In this document: positions 7,798 to 7,848 of the stretch, piece after piece
How the letters are laid out: each line of letters opens with the position of its first letter
Position numbering within the stretch: position 1 is the stretch's first letter
Assembly: GCA_001825115.1 (NCBI GenBank)
Contig: MHUY01000005.1
Coordinates: 12,736-20,583 of the forward strand
Direction: 5' to 3'
Source: Candidatus Yonathbacteria bacterium RIFOXYC2_FULL_47_9
Lineage (GTDB): Bacteria > Patescibacteriota > Minisyncoccia > Phycocordibacterales > UBA1550
DNA length: 7,848 nt
Notes under the pieces: model-generated
What the model saw: only the letters and a program-made list of their open reading frames with translations
Databases searched by the model: none
Told to the model about the DNA's origin: nothing
Program-made: the position numbers and the translations under genes

Positions 7798-7848
7798 ATG
7801 GTAAATGTAATTGAGATCAAAGACCTAAAAAAGACCTACAAGGGAGGA
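7798..7848 (+). CDS. ABC transporter ATP-binding protein, N-terminus only (cut by window end)
   Basis: Seventeen codons from the ATG at 7798 to the window end read MVNVIEIKDLKKTYKGG. This is the standard opening of an ABC-transporter ATPase: a first beta strand, then the L-x-K-x-Y turn whose Tyr (Y14) stacks on the ATP adenine (A-loop). The Walker A motif would lie just beyond the window. The transported substrate and subfamily cannot be told. It follows the metallopeptidase gene by 67 nt and has no Shine-Dalgarno sequence. Confidence 0.75.
   Translation, partial: MVNVIEIKDLKKTYKGG

Overview
The window is a compact stretch of bacterial DNA with every gene on the + strand. It holds two well-defined modules and two unrelated genes at the right end. 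The gene set, the very short gaps and the lack of recognisable Shine-Dalgarno sequences suggest a Patescibacteria/CPR-type genome (Parcubacteria-like). That assignment is inference from general resemblance; no marker gene is present. The genetic code looks standard: no in-frame TGA lies inside any gene, and one gene ends in TGA.

Region 1 (1-3064) is a fermentative energy module. It has the 3' part of acetate kinase (ackA, cut by the window start) followed 11 nt later by a full-length phosphoketolase (xfp). Phosphoketolase splits xylulose-5-P or fructose-6-P with phosphate to give acetyl-phosphate, and acetate kinase turns acetyl-phosphate plus ADP into acetate and ATP. The module closes with a perfect 18-bp inverted repeat acting as a terminator.

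Region 2 (3084-7110) is a copper-responsive operon: csoR, copA, an HMA-TauE/SafE (DsbD_2-like) membrane fusion protein, and a small membrane-anchored cupredoxin-like protein, with gaps of only 5, 5 and 12 nt. A CsoR-type palindrome sits between the -35 and -10 elements of the operon promoter, and the predicted transcription start falls at or next to the csoR start codon, so the mRNA is probably leaderless. CsoR would sense Cu(I) and derepress the operon, and CopA would export Cu(I). The HMA-membrane protein and the histidine-free cupredoxin probably handle copper or thiols at the membrane and outside it. Their exact role is the most open question in the window.

Region 3 (7111-7848) has a YgjP-like zinc metallopeptidase, probably with its own promoter, then the first 17 codons of an ABC transporter ATP-binding protein cut by the window end. 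No stretch longer than 300 bases lacks a gene. No tRNA, rRNA, CRISPR array, insertion sequence or attachment site was seen.
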